From: Lumbricus terrestris
Taxonomy: Eukaryota; Annelida; Clitellata; Crassiclitellata; Lumbricidae
Reading direction: 5' to 3'
Length of the DNA stretch: 64,000 nt
Assembly (NCBI GenBank): GCA_949752735.1
Contig: OX457053.1
Coordinates: 25,586,797-25,650,796 of the forward strand
A program made the translations under genes and the position numbers. This document shows, piece after piece, positions 14,503 through 22,469 of this stretch (positions are counted from its first letter, which is position 1; each line of letters starts with the position of its first letter). The notes beneath the pieces are model-generated. The model saw only the letters and a list, made by a program, of their open reading frames with translations, was not told the origin of the DNA and did not search any database.

Positions 14503-17500
14503 AAAGGAGAAAATGGAAAAAATCTGGAAATTTTTTGTATCTAAAAGACTAAAAAAAGTCGTCAGAAATTTCCGAAAATTCAATGTATTTTTTCTGAAAT
14601 TTCTCGATCCAGCTTTTCTGGTATTTTTCTGCCGGATCTGACCTTTTCAAAAGCCAGAGTGGTAGTGGTATCCCTGCTGCGAGAATGACGTCAAGATATG
14701 ACGTCATGCGAACTCGCGTCTTATGCAGCGGGAAAATGGCTTTTGAAATTTGAAATGTTCATAATTATCTCAGGTTTTAAAATTACTTTTGAGCCGAAAA
14801 TAGTCGCTTTGACCTACAAATTTTCATATGAATGTTATGCAAAATATTTCGAAGAGCCATATATACAAGCAGAAGGACGAATTTCAGACTTTTAATGTGG
14901 AAAAACACCGATCGTTAGAGAATGTAAACGAGATTTTCATCATTGCCGCCAATACGCCGTTGCTTTCAATGATAGCGATCTTTGGTGAGAAATCTGTCTA
15001 ATCACGTCAGTGCAAGTCACTTTTAACTCTTTGAATAAAACGTTAGATATTATCTAACAGCAAAGGTAATCTATAATTATACCGGTAATTTAGCAAATTA
15101 GGTAATTGCGAAGAGCATACGCTCGTCCATGTTAATAGTATGGCCGCCCTAGAAAGCGCTAAAATAGAGCGCTGCGACTTAGCGGCCGCATCCTATGATG
15201 CAATGCGCTGAGCAAGTAGGTTATCAGAGCGAGATGTAAGTAAAAGAGGAAGTTAATAATTATAGATGAGGGGAAATATACAATGAACATGAGTCAATAG
15301 AAAGTTTGAAAGAGAAGAAACCTGCGCTTCAAAAACTGATTCTCAAAGCGCCCTTTAGCAGCTTTTGATACCCAGCAGCTTTTGATGCCTTGTACCAGGT
15401 TAGGCATCGTGAGAGTTGGTTATGGTCAGGTTAGGTGTCGTGAGGGTCGGTTAAGGTTATGGTTAGTGTCGGCAATAGATAGGGATCCAAAGATAGGCAT
15501 GGTCGTAAATTCTGATCGCTAGTAAAATGGGGTAATCCTTCACTTTAGTGTCCGAAATTATTTCAATGGTAGCATCCGATGTAATATACTCCGAGTTTAA
15601 CTGATGGTTTCACTTTAGCATCTGAAATTATTAATGTCAATCGCCTCATTCAGTATTTGCTATCCAACTTCTATTTATCATCATCATCATCAAAATCCCT
15701 GGGCAATGCCCGTAAGTGTCCGACGCCACTCTCTGTCTGAGTCTGTCTCGCGTCATGCTGCCCAGGTTCAACGAGTCCGGTCAGCAGGTCTGCTCCATAT
15801 CATTCACATCTTGGAGCAGCCAGACCACCTGGTCTGAATGAAGAGAATATTGGGAGAGAGGCACGAAGGACAACCTGGGTCAATGCCCGTATGTGTCCCA
15901 CGCTCTCTTCCCCGACTCTCTCCACTGGTCTGTCCTGACCGGGCTGTGCATGTCAGCTCCACATCATGACACCTTGAAGCATCTGGGTCCCTATGTCGCT
16001 TATGCCGTGGGTTTTGGGGATTTCTGTGGTCTTGGTCTTTTACTGCCAGTGTATCTCCACCCATCTGGCAAACCTTCCTCATTTTATCCGGGCTTAGGAC
16101 CGGCACAGGGAATTTGTTGGTTCCCTGTGGCAGAGGATGGATGCAGTTTAACGTCTTGCCCAGGACGTCTATTTATATAGCCATTATTATATGAATCCTG
16201 CTCCAATTTAAGCAAGAGAATATTCATCAACCCAGCTCCGATTTAAGCATCAACCCAGCTCCGATTTAAGCATCAACCCAGCTCCGATTTAAGCATCAAC
16301 CCAGCTCCGATTTAAGCATTAACCCAGCCAAAGAACAGAAAAATTTGCTGCTTCATTCGTTGCTCAAAACAAAGTTCGCTTCAAGTTAGTAAGAACAATG
16401 CAAATGGCGTGCGGTCTGCGAGCGTGAACCGGTCGGAAGATCTGAAAGTTAAAATAGTCCTTTAATATCTGTAGAGTTTTGTATTCTTTAAAACTATGCA
16501 TTCATGATTAATGAAGTGCTCTAATATTTGGTTCTATATAAGCTGTGCAAGAATTATTTGAGATCTAATAATAATTATTTGGTTATGTTTCAGCTGAGAC
16601 CTGCACCATCATATGCATTCCGATTGCTGCTAGTCGGTCTCGCTGGTGTTAATTTCTTCGTCAGTCTTATTATCGAGGTAAGGTAGTCTCATTAAGACAA
16701 TATCACTTCAGGTTAATAAGAACAGTGCAACTTTTTAAGGAGTTATAGCTCAGATTCATTTAATCATTGTTGTCTTAGAGAATGTCTGCGGACGACCAAG
16801 CAATGCTGGCAAACAAAGAAGAGCACCTACAACACATAATGGATGAACTAAACAGAACCAGCGAAGAATATGGGATGAAGATAAACATCAAAAAGACGAA
16901 AGTAATGAGAATAAGTAGAGAAGCAAAAGGGGAAAAGAATATGAAAATAACAATCAATGGAGGAAGTGGAGCAAGTCACTGAATTTTGCTATCTGGGAAG
17001 CCATATATCGGAGGATGCGAAGTGCCACAAAGAAATCAGGAAGAGGATAGCGATGGGGAAAGAAGCGTTCACGAAAAGGAAGGAGCTATTGAAAGGAGGA
17101 TTGAATCGAGACATCAGGAAAAGAATGGTCAAGGCACTGATCTGGAGCGTCACACTGTACGGAGCAGAGACCTGGACGATGAGAAAGGAGGATGTCAAAC
17201 GAATAGAAGCGTTCGAGATGTGGATATCAAGAAGGATGGAAAGGGTCAGCTGGACAGAGCATAAATCAAACGAAGAAGTATTGACGAAGGTGGAAGAGGA
17301 AAGAGCCTTGATGAATACAATTAGAACAAGGCAGAAGAACTGGATGGGACATATACTGAGAGGCAACTCCTTGCAAAGAGACATAGTGGAGGGCAAAATG
17401 GAGGGGAAGAGGAAGACTGAGGGAAAAGTTCTTGGACTGGATGATGGAGGATGGATATGGGAAACTTAAAGAAAAGGCACAACACCGAGAAGAGTGGCGT

Positions 17501-17572
17501 CGTTGGGCATCTGGACCTGCCGAGAGGCAGCAGACCTAAAAGAAGATCTGCAAAGTTTCACTCTGTAATGGC

Positions 17573-17610
<38 letters not shown>

Positions 17611-18943
17611 GACAGAAACCGGTTATAGTTTTATCAGTTATTTTGCTTTTGTACATAGTTCCTTCAGTCATTTTTCTTCTGTACATTTTTCATCGGTCAT
17701 TTTTGCTTGTGTACATAGTTCCTGCAGTCATTCTTCAGTTGTTTTGTGTGTTGTTTCATTAGTTGCTTTGCTGTTGTACATGTTGGTTGGTGGGGGCAAA
17801 AAGAACTGTTGGGCCATATCAGAACCCGGAAAGTATGATACTACGAGGCAGCCGCAGGATAGCGTTGAGGGAAGCGTGATGGGTTTCATGGATGGAGACC
17901 AACTTAGACGGAAGGCTGAGGATATCATGGATTGACATTCTGATATGGACTGGGATTGCGGTGCAATCCTAACAAACACAGTATGCAATAGAGAACAATG
18001 GGCAGTATGTGTCCAGTCATGTAGTCATGACAATGGTGATGTCACACGACATAGTTTCAAATAGGTGATCTTTACTGTTGGGCTATACAGGAGCGAGACA
18101 TGGACGAAGACGCAAGCGCAGGATGACAACATTGCTGCATGTGAAATGTGTATTATATGGAGGAGGTTGCTGGGAATATCGTGGACGGAGAGGAGAACAA
18201 ATGAATTTGTGATCCAGGAGATAGGACACCTAAGAGGTGATATGACATTGCTGCAGAGGACTGTCAAAACGGAAGCTGTTTTTTGGTCATGTGATGTGAG
18301 TGGACGGACTGGAAAAGGCGATGATACTGGTGTGCGGAGAAGGGACGAGGAGAAGAGGACGTCCAAGGACCAGATGGATGGAGGATGTACACAGGAGGAC
18401 AATGATGAATCTTGAAGAACTGAGTGAGGGACAAGACACAGAACAGAATGGAGTCGAGAAGACTATAGTCATGACGGTCGCTAGAGTTCCCCGAACTGAT
18501 GGCACAAGGCGACAAGGTGACTGTTGGTTTTCCGACGTCTTTGAATCAATTTTGAAGTTGGGTTTATAAACAGATATTTTTCTTTTCAGACATACGTCAT
18601 CCAGTGGGTGGTTGACGTCGGCAAACGACTCAGAACCGCTTTCAAGAAGAAAAGCAAGAAGATGTACGAGCTGATCGAGGCCGAGATGGCAAGTGAGGTC
18701 AACTGGCCTCCTACATCCTCAGCCGACCTCAGTCTATCCGAACTTATGAACATCGAAAACACGGCTCCACATTCTGCTTCTGCCAGTGCAAACGAGCGCA
18801 CTAACGAATTAGACATCGACAGCGCGTCTGACAGCGAAAGTGCTGATCTTGGTTTGCGAAGTAGCAGACACAGACTTCACTCCACGAAATCCAACTCGGT
18901 AGGCCATCTGGACGATCAAGTGGTTTTATTGCAGGCAGATTGA
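774..18943 (+). CDS. ATP13A3: P5B-type P-ATPase (ATP13A family), 3' fourteen exons
   Basis: Exons: 774-930, 1466-1583, 2417-2541, 3583-3782, 4855-4956, 5964-6043, 6823-6975, 8046-8142, 8698-8770, 9758-9908, 10932-11086, 11839-11927, 16594-16677, 18590-18943. All junctions are AG/GT and phases match throughout, giving 645 residues and a stop at 18941-18943. Visible landmarks: YAKGSPEMI (nucleotide-binding domain), [31 protein letters not shown], the hinge motif [13 protein letters not shown], then six hydrophobic segments (M5-M10) in the exons from 8046 to 16677 and a Ser/Asp-rich cytosolic tail. Family knowledge: P5B pumps of late endosomes and lysosomes export polyamines using ATP. The DKTGT phosphorylation site and M1-M4 must lie left of the window. 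Choosing ATP13A3 rather than another P5B paralogue is by remembered similarity; many invertebrates have one such gene. Confidence 0.93.
1192..1405 (+). repeat. tRNA-derived SINE, degenerate
   Basis: It contains the family landmarks in order: a decayed B box (gtgtcgaatcc), gggaccctgagcaagtcctt, gagcacctctgagtag, and a tail gagctatgacgagtgctcat. The A-box end is badly decayed. Confidence 0.75.
1772..2050 (-). mobile_element. LINE RT C-terminal remnant, reverse
   Basis: On the minus strand an open frame encodes [38 protein letters not shown] and [14 protein letters not shown]. This matches the C-terminal region of LINE polymerases: a WLGH motif, then GRPR.TW, then a W near the end. It lies in an ATP13A intron and does not resemble the + strand LINE copies nearby, so it is probably a different LINE family. 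Confidence 0.7.
2613..2828 (+). repeat. tRNA-derived SINE, near full length
   Basis: A-box-like ggtggtgtagtggtg and B box ggttcgaatcc sit in tRNA-like spacing, followed by gatcttggtgggcaggtcct, tcagcgctttggcatgaaac and the tail ggggcgctataacaagtgca. It begins about 70 bases after an ATP13A exon. Confidence 0.88.
3105..3290 (+). mobile_element. LINE 3' ORF remnant
   Basis: One frame reads [12 protein letters not shown], the VGP..WN.L motif found near the C-terminus of several LINE fragments here. Frameshifts are present. Confidence 0.6.
3281..3475. repeat. Two LINE 3' tails in opposite orientation
   Basis: Bases 3281-3405 are a reverse tail (cattcattcat, atttatatagcgcctcttca, cagaggcgctcccgactcc). 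It is followed directly by a forward tail, gggagcgctcctgag to cactatataagtcc. Confidence 0.7.
3812..4025 (-). repeat. tRNA-derived SINE, reverse
   Basis: The tail (gtgcacttgttatagcgcc) comes first on the + strand and the promoter end (ggattcgaacct, then accaccgcgcccca) last. It starts about 30 bases after the donor of ATP13A exon 3583-3782. Confidence 0.88.
4236..4300 (+). repeat. LINE 3' tail
   Basis: The tail reads cctctgagtaggtaccttga, then gctatataaatt and gattgattgatt. The terminal ATTG repeat is typical of this LINE family. Confidence 0.7.
4984..5203 (-). repeat. tRNA-derived SINE, reverse
   Basis: A complete reverse copy from tatgtgcacttgttatagcg to caccaccgtgccccacc, beginning 27 bases after the donor of exon 4855-4956. 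Confidence 0.9.
5455..5850. repeat. Two copies of an AT-rich repeat with (ATA)n
   Basis: The segment aatttatatggcaccgtaac with acagccaatg at about 5478 recurs at about 5744 (aatttatatgcaccgtaaca). Each copy is preceded by an (ata)n run and followed by a tttggtga motif. The family is not recognised. Confidence 0.6.
6400..6540 (-). repeat. tRNA-derived SINE, reverse, 5'-truncated
   Basis: It keeps the tail and the central region up to ggacttgcccaaggtcctta. The tRNA-like part is missing. Confidence 0.82.
6823..6975 (+). CDS. ATP13A3: ATP13A exon with the GDGAND hinge motif
   Basis: Acceptor tatattttttag, donor gtcagt. It encodes [17 protein letters not shown], the hinge motif of P-type ATPases whose Asp residues help bind Mg2+ at the phosphorylation site, followed by the [11 protein letters not shown] stretch typical of P5 pumps. 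The motif is intact, so this part of the pump looks functional. Confidence 0.95.
7122..7350. repeat. 119-bp tandem duplication in an intron
   Basis: The stretch from aaggagaggattggacccgg to gtgtgttttagg occurs twice in a row, starting at 7122 and 7241, with very few differences. This indicates a recent duplication. Confidence 0.85.
7351..8045. other. Intron sequence, nothing recognised
   Basis: I see no coding exon or known repeat between the 119-bp duplication and the exon at 8046. Confidence 0.5.
8276..8680 (-). mobile_element. LINE 3' end with RT C-terminal ORF, reverse
   Basis: On the minus strand an open frame of 127 codons contains [14 protein letters not shown], then runs into the 3' tail with [20 protein letters not shown]. 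The tail (atttatatagcgcctcttca and cagaggcgctcccgactcc) ends in an ATTC/ATTG-type simple repeat. This is the longest VGP..WN-type fragment in the window. Confidence 0.75.
8925..9010 (-). repeat. LINE 3' tail, reverse
   Basis: cattcattcattcattccg, then tatgtagcaccccttcaag and a cagaggtgctcccagcc block. It lies in the intron after exon 8698-8770. Confidence 0.7.
9500..9652 (-). repeat. tRNA-derived SINE, reverse, 3'-truncated
   Basis: It keeps the promoter half (gtggattcgaacctgcaacc to atcaccacgcccct) and the ggacttggtcggggtc block, but lacks the usual gcgccccttcaa tail. Confidence 0.75.
9986..10264. mobile_element. hAT-type miniature element with 8-bp target duplication
   Basis: The inverted ends are cagggccggattaag and cttaatccggccct. 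The flanks carry the 8-bp direct repeat AATGGAGC (9978-9985 and 10265-10272). There is no coding capacity. CAGGGCCGGATT-type ends with 8-bp duplications are characteristic of hAT non-autonomous elements. Confidence 0.88.
10520..10700 (+). repeat. tRNA-derived SINE, degenerate
   Basis: It carries gtggcatggtggttaatgcg, the B-box gggttcgatcc and gggaccttgagcaagtcctt. The 3' half is eroded and is followed by a mariner-like miniature element. Confidence 0.7.
10708..10849. mobile_element. Mariner-like miniature element (CAGGGTGGGCCAAAA ends)
   Basis: The inverted ends cagggtgggccaaaaaat and tcttttttggcccaccctg extend over about 29 bp. The inside (ccaatatcttgaccaaaagt, then ataagcccg) matches the larger element at 33985. 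A TA follows the right end, but TG, not TA, precedes the left end. Confidence 0.8.
11338..11672. mobile_element. hAT-like miniature element (CAGTGGTTCTCAACC ends)
   Basis: The left end is cagtggttctcaacc and the right end is gggttgggaaccgctg, its imperfect reverse complement. The interior contains 'ggccac' blocks typical of such elements. I see no clear 8-bp flanking duplication. A related end is at 63613. Confidence 0.75.
12020..12155 (-). repeat. tRNA-derived SINE, reverse, partial
   Basis: tatgtatgtgcacttgttat, then cagaagcgctcccgac and gcgagtgaaggactta; the tRNA-like half is absent. Confidence 0.8.
12243..12560. mobile_element. LINE 3' fragments in opposite orientation
   Basis: Bases 12243-12470 are reverse, with [12 protein letters not shown] on the minus strand. 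They are followed at 12485-12555 by a forward tail, gggagcacctctgattgg to gaggtgctttataaatt. This is the second such inverted pair in the window. Confidence 0.65.
12720..12795 (+). repeat. LINE 3' tail with (ATTG)n
   Basis: gagtgcctctgagtaggtac, then gttatataaattc and attgattgattgattgatt. Confidence 0.75.
12800..13575. other. Intron sequence, nothing recognised
   Basis: This stretch has no exon-like frame with splice sites and no match to the other repeats in the window. Confidence 0.45.
13620..13780 (+). repeat. Retroelement 3' end with AATAAA and (TTA)n
   Basis: It contains gctgtaaccggttgcggtct, gtcaaccggattgttg, aataaagag and a (tta)n tail. The reverse copy at 43405-43525 shares the same string of motifs, and a shorter one lies at 14335-14400. 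Polyadenylation signal plus simple tail suggests a non-LTR element 3' end. Confidence 0.65.
13896..14103. mobile_element. hAT-type miniature element with perfect 8-bp target duplication
   Basis: It starts CAGTGGTG and ends CCGCCACTG, flanked by perfect GTCATTGG repeats (13888-13895 and 14104-14111). Inside are G-rich and C-rich runs and the motif ttctgacaacctttttttg. Confidence 0.88.
14335..14400 (+). repeat. Short copy of retroelement 3' end
   Basis: It contains aattacggtctgtcaactta and cttgaataaacgaaat, matching the end of the 13620 copy. Confidence 0.5.
14403..14459. repeat. Near-perfect hairpin with 24-bp arms
   Basis: Arms at 14403-14426 and 14436-14459 pair with one G/T exception around a 9-base loop. 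Each arm begins or ends with TATAGGCCTATC. A long (AT)n run follows at 14460-14500. Confidence 0.85.
14515..15680. other. Intron, mostly unassigned
   Basis: Bases 14515-14640 include gtcgtcagaaatttccg, related to the core of the miniature elements. The rest (to 15680) shows no exon or recognised repeat except a short internal repetition of caggttaggcatcgtgag at about 15398-15440. Confidence 0.4.
15690..16180. repeat. Unclassified repeat, two related parts
   Basis: The segment ccactctctgtctgagtctg, gtcatgctgcccagg and atcttggagcagcc (15715-15830) recurs at 47208-47358. A second related block, 15875-16180, starts with gtcaatgcccgtatgtgtcc. No coding frame is convincing. Confidence 0.6.
16226..16330. 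repeat. 23-bp minisatellite, about 4.5 copies
   Basis: The unit catcaacccagctccgattt + aag is repeated head to tail in the intron before exon 16594-16677. Confidence 0.9.
16776..17610 (+). mobile_element. 5'-truncated LINE with reverse transcriptase C-terminal half
   Basis: Two overlapping frames (16782-16982 and 16957-17469) form one protein broken by a frameshift. It begins exactly at the catalytic ADD ([13 protein letters not shown]), then [65 protein letters not shown], and near the end [12 protein letters not shown] in another frame. A (GATT)n tail closes it at about 17575-17610. It sits in the last ATP13A intron and is dead: truncated and frameshifted. Confidence 0.88.
18065..18520 (+). 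mobile_element. LINE RT C-terminal remnant
   Basis: [35 protein letters not shown], then after a frameshift [15 protein letters not shown] and [20 protein letters not shown]. It is the same family as 255-535 and lies immediately upstream of the last ATP13A exon. Confidence 0.8.
18590..18943 (+). CDS. ATP13A3: ATP13A last coding exon, M10 end and cytosolic tail
   Basis: Acceptor ttttcttttcag; 117 residues then TGA. It begins [15 protein letters not shown], continues with a basic [15 protein letters not shown] stretch and EVNWPP, and ends in a Ser/Asp-rich segment with [19 protein letters not shown]. The second half of this exon is duplicated about 5.9 kb downstream at 24647-24783, inside the beta-propeller cluster. 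Confidence 0.92.
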   Translation, partial: TYVIQWVVDVGKRLRTAFKKKSKKMYELIEAEMASEVNWPPTSSADLSLSELMNIENTAPHSASASANERTNELDIDSASDSESADLGLRSSRHRLHSTKSNSVGHLDDQVVLLQAD

Positions 18944-19074
18944 GTCACTCGCGAACTATTTTTAAAACTTGTTTGTGGTGCTAACGGGACATGCGTATTA
19001 GGCAAATTTTGCAGGTGTAATAAATTACAATTGAAAATGCCAGTATTTATATGGTGTCCTATTTATATAGCTCC

Positions 19075-19420
19075 ACTATCAAATCGTGCAGCACTTGTTG
19101 CTGTGCATTGAGGGCTTCGTTGTAGTGACCGTTGTGAGAAAGGTTCAAACCTACGGATCCAGGTTACAAAAAGAGTGCCGAACCATTTTAGACACTGTGT
19201 TGACATGTTATTTATAAATGACAGACGAGAAAATGCTTTGGTACCATGTTGCCCAAAAGTTCTACTTAGTAGCAACACAGTGGACCAATTGCAATTGAAA
19301 GATCCAAGGATAGGGATCAAGTTGTGTAAATAAGACTCTGGTTCGTGACATTTGAGTAGCATCTTCTCTGGCTGTTGTTCTACGAAAACAGAATGGTGCC
19401 TTATGGTAAACATTTTTGGT
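19075..19420. repeat. Flank of the propeller cluster, duplicated at 22180
   Basis: gaaaggttcaaacct, then agtgccgaaccattt and tgttgcccaaaag occur here (19139-19260) and again at 22177-22262 with small changes. This shows that non-coding flanks were copied together with the propeller pseudogenes. Confidence 0.6.
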
Positions 19421-19879
19421 TGAAATCCCTGATACACTATTTGTTTTCCGGCCGAATGGTTGGTCCATTTATTCGCATTCAACCGAATACAAATAGTGTA
19501 CAAATACGTCTATTGAACAACATTCAAAATTTCAAATGTAAGCAAAAGTTTCTGTTCAGTAAATTTAATACATGAAGTGTAATTAAACAGTTGACTACAT
19601 GTAATAATTGTTGCATCCTTCAGTCCACTCGCTATAGCAGCCGCATGTGCAGAGATGGATGTCGTGTAATCATTATTTATTTTCAGTCTGACCACTACTA
19701 ATACTGAATAGCTTTTGAGCCACTATTTGGTCCCGAACGTAATACAGAGCAAAGGTTCGGTTCAGCCCTACTTGTAAGAAGTGTTGAGTTTGCAAGTGAT
19801 TTGGAATGATCAAAGATTATGACGAGTGAAGTTTGATTTTTAAAATCTGCAAATTTATGTGCCCGGTTGAACTCTGTGA

Positions 19880-20040
19880 AAGGCTTGTTGTTGTCTGTTA
19901 TTATTATTATCGTTGCATAAATTTCTTATTTATACGTGCAAGGTCACACCAAAATCTGTTATTATCTGTCTGTTATTATTATTATTATTATTATCATTGC
20001 ATAAATTTCTTATTTATACGTGCAAGGTCACACCAAAATG
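19880..20040. repeat. Tandem duplication with (TTA)n
   Basis: gcataaatttcttatttata and cgtgcaaggtcacaccaaaa appear twice in succession, each after a (tta)n run. Confidence 0.8.
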
Positions 20041-20257
20041 TGAATCTGAGGCACGGATGTTGTGCTTGATCAGCTAGGTTTCATTTTATAGATGTTGGCC
20101 ATCATCAATTTGGGACCTTTTACTAGTGAAGCTGCTGGCTTTTTTGATATCAGTACATAATTTAAGCAAATTATAGATTTGAACCAAGGCAGAACTTTGC
20201 TTGTAATATAAAAGGACTGATAAGGCTTAGCATATGTTGGGTTGGCTTTTTTTTTGC

Positions 20258-20345
20258 TTTTTCCAGTACATGTTGATGGAATGAAAGTTGTGGAAGAGAT
20301 GAACACCGGTGTTGCTAGCATTCACTTGATTACACCTATACATTT
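20258..20345. repeat. Short segment duplicated at 25365-25430
   Basis: Both places share a version of gaacaccggtgttgctagca followed by ttcacttgatta (gaacacaagtgttgatagtg at 25390). This is another trace of duplication within the propeller cluster. Confidence 0.5.
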
Positions 20346-21230
20346 GCTGGTCAAGGTGTAAATTTACCGTAAATCATGCCGTAAATGATTTCATGTAAGA
20401 TATTTAGTATCTTATATGTGAAGGCATACCCAAATGAAATAGTTGAATCATTGTAATCTTCTGTTTCATATTTTGACATGTTGGTATCCAAAAGGTCTAC
20501 ATTTAAGACTTCTTATTGTTGTTTACAACTTATGTTAAGAGACTTCTTAATTTCGTTCACATGTAAAATTGTAATTGCAAAAAACGACAGCCATGCTTTA
20601 GCGGAAGCTCAATTAATGCAGTTCAGATTAGATTTTTATTTATTATGAGTTCGGGGAAAATTCCAAGAGCACGACTTTGTAGATAACTTGAATTTAGACA
20701 AGTGCTACAAGAAAATTGCAAGCATGATGATTCTTCAGCCAAAGGGGGCAAAGTTCAAGAATTTCTTTACAGATCCTAATGTCACTGCTTTTCGGTACTG
20801 AATATATACATGTACCAGACTGAGGTGACCACATTGCCACATATCTTGTTGGTGCAATTGCACAGGCTCTTGGTCATAACATCAAGCCGACTTAAAGAAG
20901 TAAAGTTCTGAGTTGAATAAAAAAAATGCTTAAGTCCCAGGAAGCAGGTGCAGCTCCTGGAAGAGAACCTTTCCAGACCACTTGGCCAACAATGGAAAAG
21001 GCTTTGTGTATGATTATTGTATTGATTTGTACAGAAGCTCAAATACATCTAGGCATAAAATGTATGACTCTTCTACAAAAAAGGAACAAGCATTGTATAA
21101 TTTTGACTTTGATAGCAGCACTACTCCTTTATTCGAAGTGTTTAGTCATTTCCGCAGGAGGCTCGTTTTCTTAACGTTATCGCACAAGTAAATATCGAAA
21201 CCACTGTCAACAATTCCATGTCGATGTGTT
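20346..21230. other. No feature recognised
   Basis: No convincing exon, repeat or RNA gene between the duplicated fragment and the first propeller pseudogene. Confidence 0.4.
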
Positions 21231-21232
21231 AA

Positions 21233-22115
21233 TTAATCTTCAATCAAACGGCTCATTAACAGGACCTTTTTCCCGACAACTCCAACATCTTCATAGAGAC
21301 TCGTAATTCTATTCTTCACTTCATTGTAATCAATCCCCAGTGATAAATGGAACATCTCTTGATCGGACATTTGCATCAGTCGACAAGACAATGGATGATC
21401 AAAGTTTTCATCTAGGAGTTCGGATTCGCAGTTTCCAAAAAATGCTATTCTTTTCTGTGAATCCATTATGACGCCAACATCACCATACAGGCCAGACATA
21501 TAACGACGTACCTCATTTCAACAGGCATTAATATGGCAAAGTTCTGTGATACCTTCAGTTGTCAAGATCAAACGTTGCCAGTATGTAGTTTCCATGTCAG
21601 CATTTTAGCACTGAAAATACCAGCCGGTGAGGTGACAGTGATATTTGGTGTTGGAGATAAGCACCTTTGTCGTAGATGCAGGTCGATGAGAAGTCAGGTA
21701 ATTTGTTACCCCTGAGTATATGTAATCAGTTCACCATACCAGGAAGTAAACAACCTCACTGTTGAAGTTGAAATGCAGTCAAGACCAGCAATGAAAGGTG
21801 TGAAACAACAAGTTTCATCTGCTTTTTCGTTCTCCAATGGCACTTTCAAACGACTGTTAGAGAAGCTAAGCTGTCTGATGTCATGTCCTCGATGTGTAGT
21901 CCACTCAGTGATACACTTTGGATCACAGAAAAGCGGTTGTCATAAATCTTTATAAATGGTTCTTCGTCTGTTGGCAAAGAAAGCAAAAAATATTTGTCCC
22001 TCATTAAAGCGACATGTGTAACATGATGAGGTACAACCTGTACCTCGACAATTTCCTGTTTCCAATTTTCCAGGAATGCTATGATGATAATGGTATTATG
22101 GTAGAACAATTTCTC
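21233..22115 (-). pseudogene. NHL-like beta-propeller paralogue, broken
   Basis: Two minus-strand pieces belong to one propeller copy in the order expected. Bases 22109-21846 hold KYFLLSLPTDEEPFIKIYD and LHIEDMTSDSLASL (blades 1-2). Bases 21499-21233 hold MSGLYGDVGVIMDSQKRIAF and LLDENFDHPLSC (last blade), ending in MSRLIED and a stop, like the MSRLTKS-type end of the large copy. The centre has no continuous frame. An unrecognised intron could explain part of this, but several stops favour decay. Confidence 0.65.
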
Positions 22116-22469
22116 TTCTTAAACTTTCATGTGACTGTCACATTAATTTTTTAACTGATGTACAGTGCATCATGAGAAAGGTTCAAACCTGTGTGCCCTA
22201 GGTTGTAAAAAGAATGCCGAACCATTTAATCGCAAGATGTTTTAGCACTGTGTTGCCCAAAAGGGTTCAAGCAAGGTGAACAAGACCGTAATTAAGACTA
22301 ATTTAAGTTTTGAACAAGTCCATCACTTCTCTGGTTGTTATTTGGTCTGAAATTCCTAGTACAGTAGCTTTTACTAAGTGTTCAAACAATTTTCACGAAA
22401 AAAGTCCCATTTCGTAATACGGCCTCACAATTGTTAACCACTGAAATGCTATGTTAATGACATTATTTT

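Noticed and set aside
14698..14895. 65-codon plus ORF
   Set aside because: No splice phase fit to the ATPase and no recognisable motif; probably chance.
19063..19503. 146-codon minus ORF as a gene
   Set aside because: Part of it is a duplicated non-coding flank (also at 22180), and no domain or splice signal supports it.
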